From Mycolicibacterium agri (lineage in GTDB: Bacteria > Actinomycetota > Actinomycetes > Mycobacteriales > Mycobacteriaceae): a DNA stretch of 64,000 bases. The notes under the pieces are model-generated. The model did not search any database, had not been told where the DNA came from, and saw only the letters and a list, made by a program, of their open reading frames with translations. The translations under genes were made by a program, and so were the position numbers. Positions 47,402 to 55,637 of the stretch are shown in pieces. The stretch's first letter is position 1. Each line of letters begins with the position of its first letter. The stretch is from the NCBI RefSeq assembly GCF_002553505.1, contig NZ_PDCP01000026.1, positions 1-64,000 of the forward strand, given 5' to 3'.

Positions 47402-48031
47402 TCAGTAGGCGCCGATCAGCTCGAAGAGCCGGATCGAGAACTCGTCGAAGACGCCCACGCCGGTCGGCAGCGACAGGTAGACGACCTTGACGAACATGTA
47501 CGCAAAGCCGATCGAGACCACTGCGGCAAGCGGGACGACGATGAGGAGGTTCCGCTTGCCTGCCAGCACCAGGAAGGCGATGACCAAGAGGAAGGTGCCG
47601 ATCACCCAGCCGAGGTAGATCGTGCCGATGACGTAGGCCACCGACAGCGCGATGACGATCGCGACCCGGCGCGGGCTGATGAGAGAGGCTTCGAGTTCGG
47701 CGCCCTCCTCCGGCATCGCCTCGTCGTCTTCTTCCTGCGCGACGGGCGCGCCGCGGCGCACCGTGCGGATGTCCTGCACGATTCTGACCACCATGGACAG
47801 CGCGAAGAGCCCGATCAGCAGTCGCGGGAAGAACGCGGGTCCCGGACCCTCCGCACCCCCGGTCGGCCACTGTGTGGTCGCCATCCAGAGCGGAACACAC
47901 AAGGCTATCCCGGCCAGCGGCGGCACTAGCACCGCCCACCGCCGCATTTGGGACATCCCGCTCGCCTTCACTTCCTGGCCCCGGGGTTCTGACTTCTGTC
48001 GCGGTGGGGCGCTCGAATCCGTTTCAGTCAT
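47402..48031 (-). CDS. TctB small membrane subunit
   Basis: 209 residues with four helices (WAVLVPPLAGIALCVPLWMA; FFPRLLIGLFALSMVVRIV; IVIALSVAYVIGTIYLGWVIGTFLLVIAFLVL; IVVPLAAVVSIGFAYMFVKVVYLSLPTG). The TctB pattern of a G-x-FP region after helix 1 (GPAFFPRLL) is present. An acidic loop separates helices 2 and 3. First recognised gene of tctBAC, with a duplicated operator region about 240 bp upstream. Confidence 0.88.
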   Translation of the reverse strand: MTETDSSAPPRQKSEPRGQEVKASGMSQMRRWAVLVPPLAGIALCVPLWMATTQWPTGGAEGPGPAFFPRLLIGLFALSMVVRIVQDIRTVRRGAPVAQEEDDEAMPEEGAELEASLISPRRVAIVIALSVAYVIGTIYLGWVIGTFLLVIAFLVLAGKRNLLIVVPLAAVVSIGFAYMFVKVVYLSLPTGVGVFDEFSIRLFELIGAY

Positions 48032-48034
48032 GCG

Positions 48035-48265
48035 CTACCTCTCCATCGGGACTGGCGTCGGCCGGCCGTGATTCCGCAGGCTGAGGAAGCTTCCACGGAG
48101 GCTACTCGGGGGGAATGTGACCTCAGCCACCAGATTCGGACCCCTCGCCGGCGACGCTACGAATGTTCGGAAAGACGCTCGAAAAGGGTCGTGCTGGGGG
48201 ACTGTGCCCGGCCTACGCACCCCGTCGCCAGCGATCGGATCCAGCGTGGCGAGCGGATCCTGCAT
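48035..48265 (-). CDS. Possible 76-residue leader gene ahead of tctB
   Basis: Starts ATG with GAAAGAGGCC upstream at the same place, relative to the duplicated operator, as the start of the MFS gene at 50964, and ends 3 bp before tctB. The product (MQDPLATLDPIAGDGV...) has no recognised domain and no similarity to the MFS protein. It may be a real small protein, a translated leader or chance. Confidence 0.25.
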   Translation of the reverse strand: MQDPLATLDPIAGDGVRRPGTVPQHDPFRASFRTFVASPARGPNLVAEVTFPPSSLRGSFLSLRNHGRPTPVPMER

Positions 48266-48497
48266 GTCTGGCCTCTTTCAAAATATGGAATCGAATACCA
48301 CATGCGACCGTAGAACACTCAGGTTTCCTGTGTCAACGGTCACATGGCCAGCAAAATGTGAGCGCCGCGACAACCAATCTGGCGATTCCCTGGACAGTTA
48401 GTGAAACTTGTTACCATAATGTGGAATGGCATTACAGCGGTTGAACAGGCCTTTTGCAGGTTGTGGCCAGGGTGCTCCGTCGCCATCTCGGAAGGCA
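48262..48497. promoter_or_regulatory. Duplicated operator/promoter region, copy A (tctBAC side)
   Basis: About 236 bp that align with 50962-51212. Shared blocks: ATGGAATCGAATACCACA (48286-48303), TGTG-N8-CACA (48329-48344) followed by TGGCCAGCAAAA, CCATAATGTGGAAT (48414-48427), GGTTGAACAGGC, and CTCGGAAGG. The TGTGG/CCACA arms form palindromes suited to an IclR dimer. In copy A no catabolic gene follows on the right; instead a 180-bp gap leads to iclR. Confidence 0.75.
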
Positions 48498-48678
48498 TCG
48501 TGCCAGAGGGAACGGACAAGCCACAGGATCAAAATCAGCCGCTCCAAAAAGCTTGCGGAGACCGGCGGAACCATGAGAGGCGGTCACGCGTCCCCATACG
48601 GGGCGTCAGGAAGCTCCCGGCGACCCCATGCCGCTCTTGTTAGATTGCGGTGACTAGGTGGGAAGGGGGACAGGCGTC

Positions 48679-49470
48679 ATGACCGCGGCGGAGCCGCCCC
48701 GGAACGAACAGGTTGCGGGCACGCAGACCATCACCAGGGCGCTCAACGTGCTCGGCGTGCTGAGAGACGCCAACACCGACGTCGGAGTCATCGAACTGGC
48801 ACGGGCACTGGACCTGCACGCGAGCACAACTCACCGGATCCTGCGGGCCCTGGTGGCCGCCAACTACGTCGTGCAGAACGCGCAGACCGAGCGTTATCGC
48901 TTGGGGCCTGCGGCTTTTCTGCTCGGCCGCGCCGCCGAACGCACGCTCGGATTCGACGAGGCGATGCCGCTGCTCGAGAAACTCGCCGCGGTCACCGAGG
49001 AATCGGTCAACCTCGTTATCCGCGACGGCGACGAGGGTTTGGTCGTCTTACGCGTCGAGTCCGAACATCCGCTGCGCTTCATTCAGCCCGTCGGTGCGCG
49101 AATCCCGTTGTACTGCAGCAGTACCGGCAAAGTGTTGCTCGCCTTCGGCGGCGACCTGCACGAAGAGGTGGCGCGACTCGGCGAGATGCAACGCCTGACG
49201 CCGAGGACGATCACCTCGCCGCGCGACCTGCTGGGCGAATTGGAGGAGATCCGCGCACGCGGGTACGGCGTCAACAGGGGAGAGCGGATCCCCGGCGTCT
49301 ACGGTGTCGCCGCCCCCGTGCTGACCACCGACGGGATCGCCACCACCGCCCTGGCCGTCCAGGGTCCCGAGATCCGGATCACCGATGAACGGGTCCCCGA
49401 ACTGGGACGCCTCGTCATCGAGACTGCCGATACGATCGCCGCCATCATGCCCTCAGGCTTTCAACTCTGA
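48679..49470 (+). CDS. IclR-family regulator 1
   Basis: 263 residues. N-terminal winged helix (VIELARALDLHASTTHRILRALV) and C-terminal effector domain (VNLVIRDGDEGLVVL; IPLYCSSTGKVLLAF; GYGVNRGERIPGVYGVAAPVL). It is about 80% identical by eye to the second IclR at 54833, and the DNA just upstream of both shares CTTGTTAGATTGCGGT. ATG 48679 gives MTAAEPPRNEQVAGTQTI. Probably represses or activates the neighbouring transporter genes through the duplicated operators. Confidence 0.9.
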   Translation: MTAAEPPRNEQVAGTQTITRALNVLGVLRDANTDVGVIELARALDLHASTTHRILRALVAANYVVQNAQTERYRLGPAAFLLGRAAERTLGFDEAMPLLEKLAAVTEESVNLVIRDGDEGLVVLRVESEHPLRFIQPVGARIPLYCSSTGKVLLAFGGDLHEEVARLGEMQRLTPRTITSPRDLLGELEEIRARGYGVNRGERIPGVYGVAAPVLTTDGIATTALAVQGPEIRITDERVPELGRLVIETADTIAAIMPSGFQL

Positions 49471-49503
49471 CTGGGGCGCAAGGGATTTCGGCTAGAAAGT
49501 GTG

Positions 49504-49542
49504 ATCGGCCCGCCCGGACAGGGGTAGCACGGGCGGGCCGAT
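49504..49542. terminator. Perfect 13-bp inverted repeat between convergent iclR and MFS genes
   Basis: ATCGGCCCGCCCG (49504-49516) and its exact reverse complement (49530-49542) with a 13-base loop. It lies between two converging genes and should stop transcription from both sides. Confidence 0.8.
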
Positions 49543-49576
49543 AGCCTCAGTGGGCCGCCGATAGCCTCAGTGGGCC
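49537..49576. repeat. 20-bp perfect tandem duplication at the MFS stop codon
   Basis: GCCGATAGCCTCAGTGGGCC occurs twice in a row (49537-49556 and 49557-49576). The second copy holds the MFS stop codon (TGA as TCA at 49567-49569); the first lies just beyond it and merges with the terminator arm. It looks like a recent slippage event. Confidence 0.8.
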
Positions 49577-50964
49577 TTCGCGGGCACGCTGGCCGCCACA
49601 TCGGGCAGCCGCTTGGTCGGATCGATCCACAGCGCCGCGAGACCGCCGACGACCAGCAGGGCGGCCGACAGTGTGAACGACGCGATGAACGTGCCGGTGG
49701 CATCGATGAGGTGACCGAAGATGATCGGCGACACGATGCCCGCGATGCCGAAGCCGGTGTTCATCAGCCCACCTGCGGTGCCGGCGTGGTTGGGCGCGAT
49801 GTCCATCGGGATCGACCAGATCACCGGGTTGGTCAGCTCCAGCAGGAAGAACGCCACGCCCAGGCACACCGTGGTCAACGCGAGGTTGTGGGTGAAAAGC
49901 GTCGGCAGGATGAACACGAACGAGCCCAGCAGCCCGACGACCAGCACGGCACGGCGCGCGATCTTCAGGCTTCCGGTGCGGCGCAGCAGGTAGTCGGACA
50001 GCACGCCGCCGACGGTGTCGCCGACCACGCCGCCGATCAGCACCAGCGCCGAGAACAACGCGAACTTCTTCAGTTCCAGGCCATAGCTCTCGTGGAAGAA
50101 CGACGGGATCCAGGTGAGGTAGACCCACAGCATCCAGCCGTAGCAGAAGTCGACGAAGGTCACCGGCAGGATGCGGGCGAACATCAGCTTCCACGGCACC
50201 GGCGGGCGTGCGTCCCGCTGCTGATCGACGGTCAGCTCGGCGAGTTCTTCCTCGGTCATCTTCGGGTGATCGGCGGGCCGGTCCCGATAGCTGACCACCC
50301 AGGCGAACGCCCAGAGCAGGCTGATGACGCCGAAGACGAAGAACGCCAGCCGCCAGTTCCACAGGCCGATCAGCGCCGCCACTGCCAGCGGGGCGATCGC
50401 GTTGCCGATCCGGGCGAACGCGTGCGTAATGCCCTGACCGAATGCTCTGCGTTCCAGAGGCAGCCACTTGGCCATCGCAGTGGTGGCCGTCGGGAAGGAC
50501 GCGCCCTCCCCGAACCCGAGCGCCAGGCGGGCGGCGAAGAGCGAGATCAGTCCGACGGCGAATCCGGTCAGCAGAGTGGCCGTCGCCCATACCAGGCCGA
50601 CGACGAAGAGGACTCTGCGCGGCCCGAACTTGTCGCCGAGGATGCCGCCGAAAATCTGGAAGAACGCGTACGGGATCGAGAACGCGGCGAGCGCCAACCC
50701 GAGTTGGGTGTTGTCGAGCCCGAGGTCTTCTTTGATGAACGGGGCGGCCGTGGAGATGTTGACCCGGTCCATGTAGGTGATCAGGTACATCAAGCACAGC
50801 AGGACCAGGATCTTGGTTCGTACCCGATGGCGGAACGCGTCGAGGAAGCTGCGTCCCGGTGGGGAGGGCTGGTCGGTTCGGGTCTGCGAGTCTGGTGCGA
50901 GGGAAGCGGTGGCGGCGGGGCTGTTGTGGTGGGCTGGGCCGTCCTCGCTGACTGCGTTCGCCAT
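49567..50964 (-). CDS. ACS-family MFS anion transporter, SauU-like
   Basis: 465 residues, 12 helices. LMYLITYMDRVNISTAAP and GDKFGPRRVLF are typical of the anion:cation symporter (ACS) group, to which the sulfoacetate permease SauU of Cupriavidus necator belongs. ATG 50964 has GAAGG upstream and begins right at the duplicated operator region; a longer frame to 51003 would run into it. Divergent from the sauS-like gene and so under the same operators. Substrate is inferred from context; phthalate or galactonate-type transport is the usual alternative. Confidence 0.8.
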   Translation of the reverse strand: MANAVSEDGPAHHNSPAATASLAPDSQTRTDQPSPPGRSFLDAFRHRVRTKILVLLCLMYLITYMDRVNISTAAPFIKEDLGLDNTQLGLALAAFSIPYAFFQIFGGILGDKFGPRRVLFVVGLVWATATLLTGFAVGLISLFAARLALGFGEGASFPTATTAMAKWLPLERRAFGQGITHAFARIGNAIAPLAVAALIGLWNWRLAFFVFGVISLLWAFAWVVSYRDRPADHPKMTEEELAELTVDQQRDARPPVPWKLMFARILPVTFVDFCYGWMLWVYLTWIPSFFHESYGLELKKFALFSALVLIGGVVGDTVGGVLSDYLLRRTGSLKIARRAVLVVGLLGSFVFILPTLFTHNLALTTVCLGVAFFLLELTNPVIWSIPMDIAPNHAGTAGGLMNTGFGIAGIVSPIIFGHLIDATGTFIASFTLSAALLVVGGLAALWIDPTKRLPDVAASVPAKAH

Positions 50965-51212
50965 GTGCAAGCCTTCTTTCCAGAATGTGGAATCGAATAC
51001 CACAGGCGACCGTAGACCCGTTGAGATTCATGTGTCAACGCTCACATGGCCAGCAAAAAGTGGGGGCAACGACATGCTTTACGGTGGTTCACAGCAGTAA
51101 GTGGAACCTGCTACCATAATGTGGAATTACCGGCTTGGACCCGTTGAACAGGCATTTTGCCATCGGCCCATCGGTGTTCAGTCGCCACCGTCGTCGACAT
51201 CGTCTCGGAAGG
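50962..51212. promoter_or_regulatory. Duplicated operator/promoter region, copy B (sauU/sauS divergent promoter)
   Basis: Divergent control region matching 48262-48497. TGTGG-AATCGAATA-CCACA (50986-51004) is a palindrome just upstream of the MFS start. TGTG-N8-CACA is at 51031-51046. CCATAATGTGGAAT (51114-51127) overlaps a possible -10 (CATAAT) for the sauS side. GAAGGA at 51208-51213 is the sauS ribosome site. Likely target of one or both IclR proteins. Confidence 0.75.
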
Positions 51213-51218
51213 ATCGAT

Positions 51219-52643
51219 ATGTCGGAGAAACCAAACTCGACCGACTCGGCGAATGTCGCCGCGGAGATCGCAGAACTCATCGCCAAGGCGCGGGCCGCGC
51301 AGGCTGTGTTCGAGACCTATCCGCAGGAGCGCGTCGATGACGTGGTGGCCGCGGTCGCGTGGGCCATCTACGAGCCCGAACGCGCCAAGGCGCTGGCCGA
51401 ACTCAGCGTGCAGGCCACCGGCCTGGGCAATGTGGCCGACAAGATCACCAAGAACCAGCGCAAGACCATCGGAACTCTGCGCGACCTGACCGGGGCACGA
51501 TCCGTCGGGATCATCCACGAGGACCCGGACAACGGCATCACCGAATACGCCAAGCCGGTGGGCGTGGTGGCCGCGGTGTGCCCGTCGACCAACCCGGCGG
51601 CCACGCCCGCGAACAAGACGATGATGGCGCTCAAGGGCGGCAACGCCGTGATCCTCTCGCCGTCGCCGAAGGGCGCCTCGACCTGCGCCCTGTTGGTCCA
51701 GTACATGCACGCCGAACTCGACAAGGTCGGCGCCCCGCGCGAACTGGTGCAGTACATCGCCCAGCCGAGCAAGGCGCTGACGAACGAGCTGATGCGGCAG
51801 GCGGATCTGGTCGTAGTCACCGGTTCGCAGCGCAATGTGCGGGGCGCCTACAGCAGCGGCACCCCCGCGATCGGGGTGGGGGCAGGCAATGCCCCCGTGA
51901 TCATCGCGGCCGACGCGAACCTCGCCGATGCCGCCGAAAAGATCAAGCGCAGCAAGGTATTTGACTACGCGACGAGTTGCTCGTCGGAGAACTCCGTGCA
52001 CATCGACGCCGCCGTCTACGACGATGCGCTGGCGCAGTTGCGCGCGCAGGGCGGTTATCTGCTGACCGCGCCGGAGAAGGCGCGGCTGCAGTCGGTGATG
52101 TGGCCGGACGGCAAGTTGAACTCCGCTGTCACGGCGCAACCACCGGAGAAGATCGCCGCACTTGCTGGTCTCGATGCGCCGGAGGCGCGCGAAGCCGACT
52201 TCTTCATGGTGGAGGAGGACGGCGTCGGCCCCGACTACCCGTTCAGCGGCGAGAAGCTGTCGGTGGTGCTGACCGTCTACCGCTACCAGGACCTCACCGA
52301 GGGGCTGCAGCGCATCCAGCGGCTGCTCGATTTCCAAGGGGCAGGCCACTCGTGCGGCATCCACACCTTCGACGAGAAAAAGGTTGCGGCGGTTGCCGAG
52401 CGGTTGCGGGTGGCCCGTGTCCTGGTCAACCAGGCGCACTGCTTCGGCACCGGCGGCGGATTCGACAACGGCCTCGGCTTCACCCTGACCATGGGTGCGG
52501 GCACCTGGGCCGGCAACAGCATCAGTGACAACCTCTCCTACCGGCACTTCCTCAACACCACTCGAGTGGCGCGCGTCATCCCCCCGCGTGTTCCCACGGA
52601 GGAACAGCTGTGGGGCCGCTACTTCGAGACCTATGGACGGTGA
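51219..52643 (+). CDS. CoA-acylating aldehyde dehydrogenase, sulfoacetaldehyde dehydrogenase (SauS)-like
   Basis: 474 residues of the EutE/AdhE-type acylating aldehyde dehydrogenases. Catalytic Cys254 lies in DYATSCSSENS; the NAD(P) region has PVGVVAAVCPSTNPAATP and GVGAGNAPVII. Such enzymes convert acyl-CoA and NAD(P)H to aldehyde and back. SauS of C. necator makes sulfoacetaldehyde from sulfoacetyl-CoA; the linked ligase, ACS transporter, TauE and Pta genes point that way. Alternatives are acetaldehyde or succinate semialdehyde dehydrogenases. ATG 51219 with GAAGGA upstream. First gene of a five-gene operon. Confidence 0.82.
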   Translation: MSEKPNSTDSANVAAEIAELIAKARAAQAVFETYPQERVDDVVAAVAWAIYEPERAKALAELSVQATGLGNVADKITKNQRKTIGTLRDLTGARSVGIIHEDPDNGITEYAKPVGVVAAVCPSTNPAATPANKTMMALKGGNAVILSPSPKGASTCALLVQYMHAELDKVGAPRELVQYIAQPSKALTNELMRQADLVVVTGSQRNVRGAYSSGTPAIGVGAGNAPVIIAADANLADAAEKIKRSKVFDYATSCSSENSVHIDAAVYDDALAQLRAQGGYLLTAPEKARLQSVMWPDGKLNSAVTAQPPEKIAALAGLDAPEAREADFFMVEEDGVGPDYPFSGEKLSVVLTVYRYQDLTEGLQRIQRLLDFQGAGHSCGIHTFDEKKVAAVAERLRVARVLVNQAHCFGTGGGFDNGLGFTLTMGAGTWAGNSISDNLSYRHFLNTTRVARVIPPRVPTEEQLWGRYFETYGR

Positions 52644-52646
52644 ATC

Positions 52647-53825
52647 GTGAAACTTCTTGAACACCAAGGCAAGAGCCTGCTGTCCCGGGAAGGGCTGACC
52701 ACACCCGACGGTGCGGTGGCCGCCGAGGCCAGCGAGGCCGCGACCATCGCCAACGCGATCGGCGGGCGTGTGGTCATCAAGGCGCAGATCCCAGCGGGCA
52801 AGCGCGGCAAGTCCGGTGCGATCCGCTTCGCCGACAGCCCGGCACAGGCTCACCAGGCCGCGGCCGATCTCATCGGCAAGCCGATCAACGGATTCCCCGT
52901 CACCGCAGTGCTCATCGAGCAGGCGTTGCCGATCGCGCGCGAACTCTATGCCGCCGTGCTCAACGACCCGGCCAGCAAGGGACCGCTCGTGCTGTTCTCG
53001 GTCGAGGGCGGCATGGACATCGAGGAGGTCAACGCGCAGTCACCGGAGAAGGTGCTGCGGCTGCCGGTCGACATCCGCGTCGGGCTCTCGCATCAGGATG
53101 CGGCGACGCTGTTGTCCGGCACCGACCTGAGTGAAGCCGAGCAGGCCGCCGTCGCCGACGCGCTGGTCCGGCTCTACTCGGTGTATCTGCAGGTGGAGGC
53201 CGACCTGGTGGAGGTCAACCCGCTGGTGGTCACCGAGGACGGGCGGGTCGTCGCGCTCGACGCGAAGGTCAGCCTGGACCCCGGCGCGCTGGCGCGCCAG
53301 CCCGCCGAATTCATGCAGAACCTGGAGGGCGACCAACCCCCCGACCGGTCGGCTCTGGAAGAGGAAGGCGCCCAACTGGGTCTGCAGTTCATCGAACTCG
53401 ACGGCTCGGTCGGGGTGCTCGCCAACGGAGCCGGGCTCACGATGGCCACCCTCGACGCGGTCAACCACTACGGCGGCCGACCGGCGAACTTCCTGGAGAT
53501 CGGCGGCGACGCCTACACCAAGGCCACCCCGGCGCTTGCGCTGGTGTTGAAGAACCCCAACGTGCGCAGCCTGCTGGTCAACTTCTGCGGCGCCTTCGCC
53601 CGTACCGACGTGATGACCGAAGGCGTCGTCAACGCGATCGAGGCCCTGCGCCCCGAGATCCCGGTGTACTTCTCCATCCACGGCACCGGAGAGGAAGAGG
53701 CCATCGCCCTTGTCCGCAACCGGCTGGGGTTGGAACCGTATGACCTGATGGACGACGCGGTGCGCGCCGCTGTGGCCGCTGCCGGGTACAAGCAACAAGA
53801 GCTAGTCAACGAGGGAGCGCGCTGA
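52647..53825 (+). CDS. ADP-forming acyl-CoA ligase beta subunit (SucC/SauC-like)
   Basis: 392 residues, ATP-grasp fold: MKLLEHQGKSLLSREGL at the start, then VVIKAQIPAGKRGKSGAI, VEADLVEVNPLVV and the CoA-ligase domain ANGAGLTMATLDAVNHYGG. With the alpha subunit it joins an acid and CoA using ATP, giving ADP. Next to a SauS-like gene the acid is probably sulfoacetate, as proposed for the SauCD enzyme of gut anaerobes; C. necator uses an unrelated one-chain ligase (SauT). It is not the TCA enzyme, which lies with sucD elsewhere in mycobacteria. GTG start 3 bp after sauS; overlaps the next gene by 1 bp. Confidence 0.85.
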   Translation: MKLLEHQGKSLLSREGLTTPDGAVAAEASEAATIANAIGGRVVIKAQIPAGKRGKSGAIRFADSPAQAHQAAADLIGKPINGFPVTAVLIEQALPIARELYAAVLNDPASKGPLVLFSVEGGMDIEEVNAQSPEKVLRLPVDIRVGLSHQDAATLLSGTDLSEAEQAAVADALVRLYSVYLQVEADLVEVNPLVVTEDGRVVALDAKVSLDPGALARQPAEFMQNLEGDQPPDRSALEEEGAQLGLQFIELDGSVGVLANGAGLTMATLDAVNHYGGRPANFLEIGGDAYTKATPALALVLKNPNVRSLLVNFCGAFARTDVMTEGVVNAIEALRPEIPVYFSIHGTGEEEAIALVRNRLGLEPYDLMDDAVRAAVAAAGYKQQELVNEGAR

Positions 53826-54715
53826 TGATCGTCACCGGAACCGAAACGGTTGTCGTCCAGGGCATTACCGGCAAGCAAGGCTCCTTCTGGACCGAGCGGA
53901 TGATCGAGTGCGGCACCAACGTGGTGGCCGGCGCGACCCCGAACAAGGGCGGCCGCGAGGTGGCCGGGATACCGGTCTACAACTCGGTCGTCGAGGCCGC
54001 GAAGGATCAGCGGCTCGACGTGTCGGTGTTGTTCGTCCCGCCGCTGGCCGCCAAGGCCGCGGTGCTGGACGCCATCGAGGCCGGTGTGCGCAAGATCGTG
54101 TTCCTCACCGAGCACGTGCCCTACCACGACGTGATGCACGTGCTGGCCGAGGCGCGCGACAACGGCGTGCAGGTGCTGGGCCCGAACACCGCCGGGCTGG
54201 TCGTGCCGGGTGAAGCGTCGGTGGGCATCATGCCGGGCTTCGCGAAGAACATCTTCCAGTCGGGCAACATCGGCGTGGTGTCGCGCAGCGGCAGCCTCGG
54301 CACCCTGCTCGCGATGAACCTGGTCACCGCGGGCTACGGGCAGTCGGCGTTCATCGGCATCGGCGGCGACCCGATCCTGGGCACCACCACGACCGACGCG
54401 GTCCGCATCCTCGACGCCGACCCCCGCACCGACGCGATCGTGCTGGTCGGCGAGATCGGCGGGACCATGGAGGAGGACGCCGCCGAGGTGATCGCGGGCA
54501 TCGACAAGCCCGTCGTGTCGTTCATCGCCGGGCGCAGCGCTCCGCCCGACCGTCGCATGGGGCACGCGGGAGCCATCGTGACCGGCAACCGTGGCAGCGG
54601 CCAGTCCAAGGTCGACGCCCTCACCAAGGCGGGTGTCGCGGTGATCGACGTGCCCAGCCAGGTCAGTGACGCGCTGCAGCGCTTCGGCGTGATGCCGACC
54701 GCGGCACGGGTGTAA
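53825..54715 (+). CDS. ADP-forming acyl-CoA ligase alpha subunit (SucD/SauD-like)
   Basis: 296 residues. CoA-binding N-terminus (TVVVQGITGKQGSFWTERM) and ligase domain with RRMGHAGAIVTGN, in which His247 is the residue phosphorylated during catalysis. The PNTAGLVVPGE and SRSGSLGTL loops are as in SucD. The ATG overlaps the TGA of the beta gene, so the subunits are made together. Malate-CoA ligase or succinyl-CoA synthetase are alternative activities; the context favours a sulfonate. Confidence 0.87.
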   Translation: MIVTGTETVVVQGITGKQGSFWTERMIECGTNVVAGATPNKGGREVAGIPVYNSVVEAAKDQRLDVSVLFVPPLAAKAAVLDAIEAGVRKIVFLTEHVPYHDVMHVLAEARDNGVQVLGPNTAGLVVPGEASVGIMPGFAKNIFQSGNIGVVSRSGSLGTLLAMNLVTAGYGQSAFIGIGGDPILGTTTTDAVRILDADPRTDAIVLVGEIGGTMEEDAAEVIAGIDKPVVSFIAGRSAPPDRRMGHAGAIVTGNRGSGQSKVDALTKAGVAVIDVPSQVSDALQRFGVMPTAARV

Positions 54716-54832
54716 TCGCTGGCAGGCGAGGGCCGGAGCATGGTTCCGGCAACCCGAATCACGGCGCGAAGTCCCCAGCGACCGCGGGGCCACTTGTTAG
54801 ATTGCGGTCACCATGTGGGAGAGAGGTCAGGC

Positions 54833-55627
54833 GTGAGCTCGACCGCGGAGCAACCCCGAAACGAGCAGGTCGCCGGCACGCAGACGATCGCGCGGGCGCT
54901 GTCCGTGCTGGCGGTGCTGCGGGACGCCGACGACGACGTCGGGGTCATCGAGCTGGCGCGGGCGCTGGACCTGCGCGCGAGCACCGCGCACCGGATTCTG
55001 CGGGCCCTGGTGGCCGCCGGATACGTCGTGCAGAACACCCAGACCGAACGGTATCGGCTGGGGCCCGCCGCGGTGCTGCTGGGACGCGCCGCCGAGCACA
55101 CGCTCGGATTCGACCAGGCGACACCGCTTCTGGAGCAACTGGCGGAAGCCACCGGGGAGTCGGTCAACCTCGTGGTCCGCGACGGCGACGAGGGCCTGGT
55201 CGTGCTTCGCGTGGAGTCCAAACATCCGCTGCGCTTCATCCAGCCCGTGGGCGCGCGAATCCCGTTGTACTGCACGAGTACTGGGAAAGTGCTGCTGGCG
55301 TTCGCCGGCGACCTCCACGAGGAGGTGGCCCGGCTCGGCGAGCTGAACCGGCTGACCCCGACGACGATCACCTCGCCGCGCGACCTGCTGCGCGAACTGG
55401 AGGCGATCCGCGAGCGCGGCTACAGCGTCAACAGGGGAGAGCGAATCCCCGGTGTCTACGGTGTGGCCGCACCGGTGTTGACCGCCGGTGGGGTCGCCAC
55501 CACCGCGCTCGCCGTGCAGGGACCCGAGACCCGCATCCCCGACGAACGCGTCCCCGAACTCGGAGAGCACGTCATCGAAACCGCCCGCGCGATCGCCGAC
55601 ATCATGCCCTCCGGCTACCAGCTGTAG
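54833..55627 (+). CDS. IclR-family regulator 2
   Basis: 264 residues, paralogue of the IclR at 48679 (about 80% identical by eye; differences spread evenly). HTH in VIELARALDLRASTAHRILRALV; effector domain with IPLYCTSTGKVLLAF and NRGERIPGVYGVAAPVL. GTG 54833 follows AGAGAGG; the open frame back to 54740 lacks support and is replaced by non-coding DNA in the paralogue. Lies behind sauD-like and 10 bp before tauE, so it is part of the operon and likely autoregulated. Confidence 0.9.
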   Translation: MSSTAEQPRNEQVAGTQTIARALSVLAVLRDADDDVGVIELARALDLRASTAHRILRALVAAGYVVQNTQTERYRLGPAAVLLGRAAEHTLGFDQATPLLEQLAEATGESVNLVVRDGDEGLVVLRVESKHPLRFIQPVGARIPLYCTSTGKVLLAFAGDLHEEVARLGELNRLTPTTITSPRDLLRELEAIRERGYSVNRGERIPGVYGVAAPVLTAGGVATTALAVQGPETRIPDERVPELGEHVIETARAIADIMPSGYQL

Positions 55628-55637
55628 AGGCGAGCGA

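Noticed and set aside
44802..48031. Calling tctBAC a citrate transporter
   Set aside because: The Bug/Tct family takes many anions, and the shared promoter repeat with SauU/SauS-like genes argues against assuming citrate.
52647..54715. Calling the ligase pair the TCA-cycle succinyl-CoA synthetase
   Set aside because: Operon context with an acylating aldehyde dehydrogenase, IclR and TauE is not that of mycobacterial sucCD.
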